Shown: positions 33,065 through 33,356 of the stretch, piece by piece | Layout: every line of letters begins with the position of its first letter | Position numbering within the stretch: position 1 is the first letter of the stretch | DNA from: Candidatus Nitrosotenuis sp. | GTDB taxonomy: Archaea > Thermoproteota > Nitrososphaeria > Nitrososphaerales > Nitrosopumilaceae | Assembly: GCA_023252015.1 (NCBI GenBank) | Contig: JAHEXS010000001.1 | Span: 1 to 33,356, forward strand | Length of the DNA: 33,356 nt | Reading direction: 5' to 3' | Translations under genes and position numbers: made by a program | The notes under the pieces: model-generated | Seen by the model: only the letters and a program-made list of their open reading frames with translations | Told to the model about the DNA's origin: nothing | The model's database searches: none

Positions 33065-33356
33065 GTGAATCGCAATGGCTTCAGATCGTGGCTAGAGTTG
33101 TACGGTACTGCTTGGAAGACTCGAGATCCCAAGCTGATCAAAAATCTTTTTGCAGAGGGTGCTAAATATTATGAAAAACCATTTGAATCCCCAATAAGTG
33201 GTATTGAATCAATAATGGAATACTGGTCAGTCATAGCCCAAACTCAGCAAAACATCAAGTTCGATTATGATATTCTCGACGTAGACAAAAACCAAGGAAT
33301 AGCACACTGGTCCGCATCTTTTATTCGTAAGCTAACTCAAACTCAAGTTAATCTAG
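33065..33356 (+). CDS. SnoaL/NTF2-like protein (3' end outside window)
   Basis: A frame open from GTG 33065 to the window end gives at least 97 residues. The pattern of an N-terminal helix with aromatic residues (FRSWLELYGTAWKTRDP), then LIKNLFAEGAKYYEKPFESP, then a helix around IMEYWSVIAQTQQNI and strands (FDYDILDVDKN, GIAHWSASFIRK), is typical of SnoaL-like/NTF2 cone-fold proteins. The fold hosts many enzymes and binding proteins, so function cannot be assigned. GTG is the first usable start after an upstream stop at 33020. It is divergent from etfB. Confidence 0.65.
   Translation, partial: MNRNGFRSWLELYGTAWKTRDPKLIKNLFAEGAKYYEKPFESPISGIESIMEYWSVIAQTQQNIKFDYDILDVDKNQGIAHWSASFIRKLTQTQVNL

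Noticed and set aside
1..33356. CRISPR arrays, insertion sequences and rRNA genes
   Set aside because: Reading through the window showed no regularly spaced repeats, transposase motifs or rRNA sequences.

Overview
The window looks like chromosomal DNA of an ammonia-oxidising-type archaeon (Nitrososphaeria/Thaumarchaeota, most like Nitrosopumilales such as Nitrosopumilus, Nitrosarchaeum or Nitrosotenuis). The reasons are archaeal-type genes (an RFC large subunit C-terminus, an 11-subunit complex I without an NADH module, a geranylgeranyl diphosphate synthase), a tRNA with a non-canonical bulge-helix-bulge intron, many leaderless GTG/TTG starts about 25 nt after TATA-like boxes, and a three-gene acetyl-/propionyl-CoA carboxylase operon next to nuo. 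No amo gene is present, so the ammonia-oxidiser assignment is inference.

Layout. 1-689: end of rfcL and a small Cys-rich protein. 732-2969: a medium-chain reductase/dehydrogenase with crotonyl-CoA-reductase-like features and a soluble histidine kinase. 3367-6924: carboxyltransferase, biotin carboxylase and biotin carrier, which form the CO2-fixing carboxylase of the 3-hydroxypropionate/4-hydroxybutyrate cycle. 6935-7408: a PrxQ/BCP peroxiredoxin in convergent orientation. 7524-17893: nuoABCDHIJKMLN, tightly packed and often overlapping. 17877-19700: GGPP synthase (opposite strand), tRNA-Glu(UUC) with a 16-nt intron in its T-loop, a TenA/PqqC/CADD-like protein and a tRNA with anticodon CAU.

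From 19.7 to 28.8 kb the DNA changes character. It is AT-rich and gene-poor in places, and holds at least two decayed genes (20914-21240 and 27276-27581). It carries a putative RHH regulator plus a membrane histidine kinase, a stand-alone receiver protein, a class III polyhydroxyalkanoate synthase (phaE-phaC) and a SpoT-like HD hydrolase. A 12-bp perfect inverted repeat and extra copies of its half-site lie between the divergent receiver gene and phaE.

28987-32926 (minus strand) is an etfB-etfA-fixCX operon whose last gene fuses a FixC-like quinone oxidoreductase to a FixX-like ferredoxin. The window ends in a partial SnoaL/NTF2-like gene.

How the genes fit together: the carboxylase provides inorganic-carbon fixation, the CCR-like reductase is a candidate for the acryloyl-CoA step of the same cycle, complex I and ETF/FixCX both exchange electrons with the quinone pool, PHA stores carbon, and the kinases, receiver and alarmone-hydrolase-like protein may link storage to environmental or stress signals. 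The last sentence is inference from gene content.
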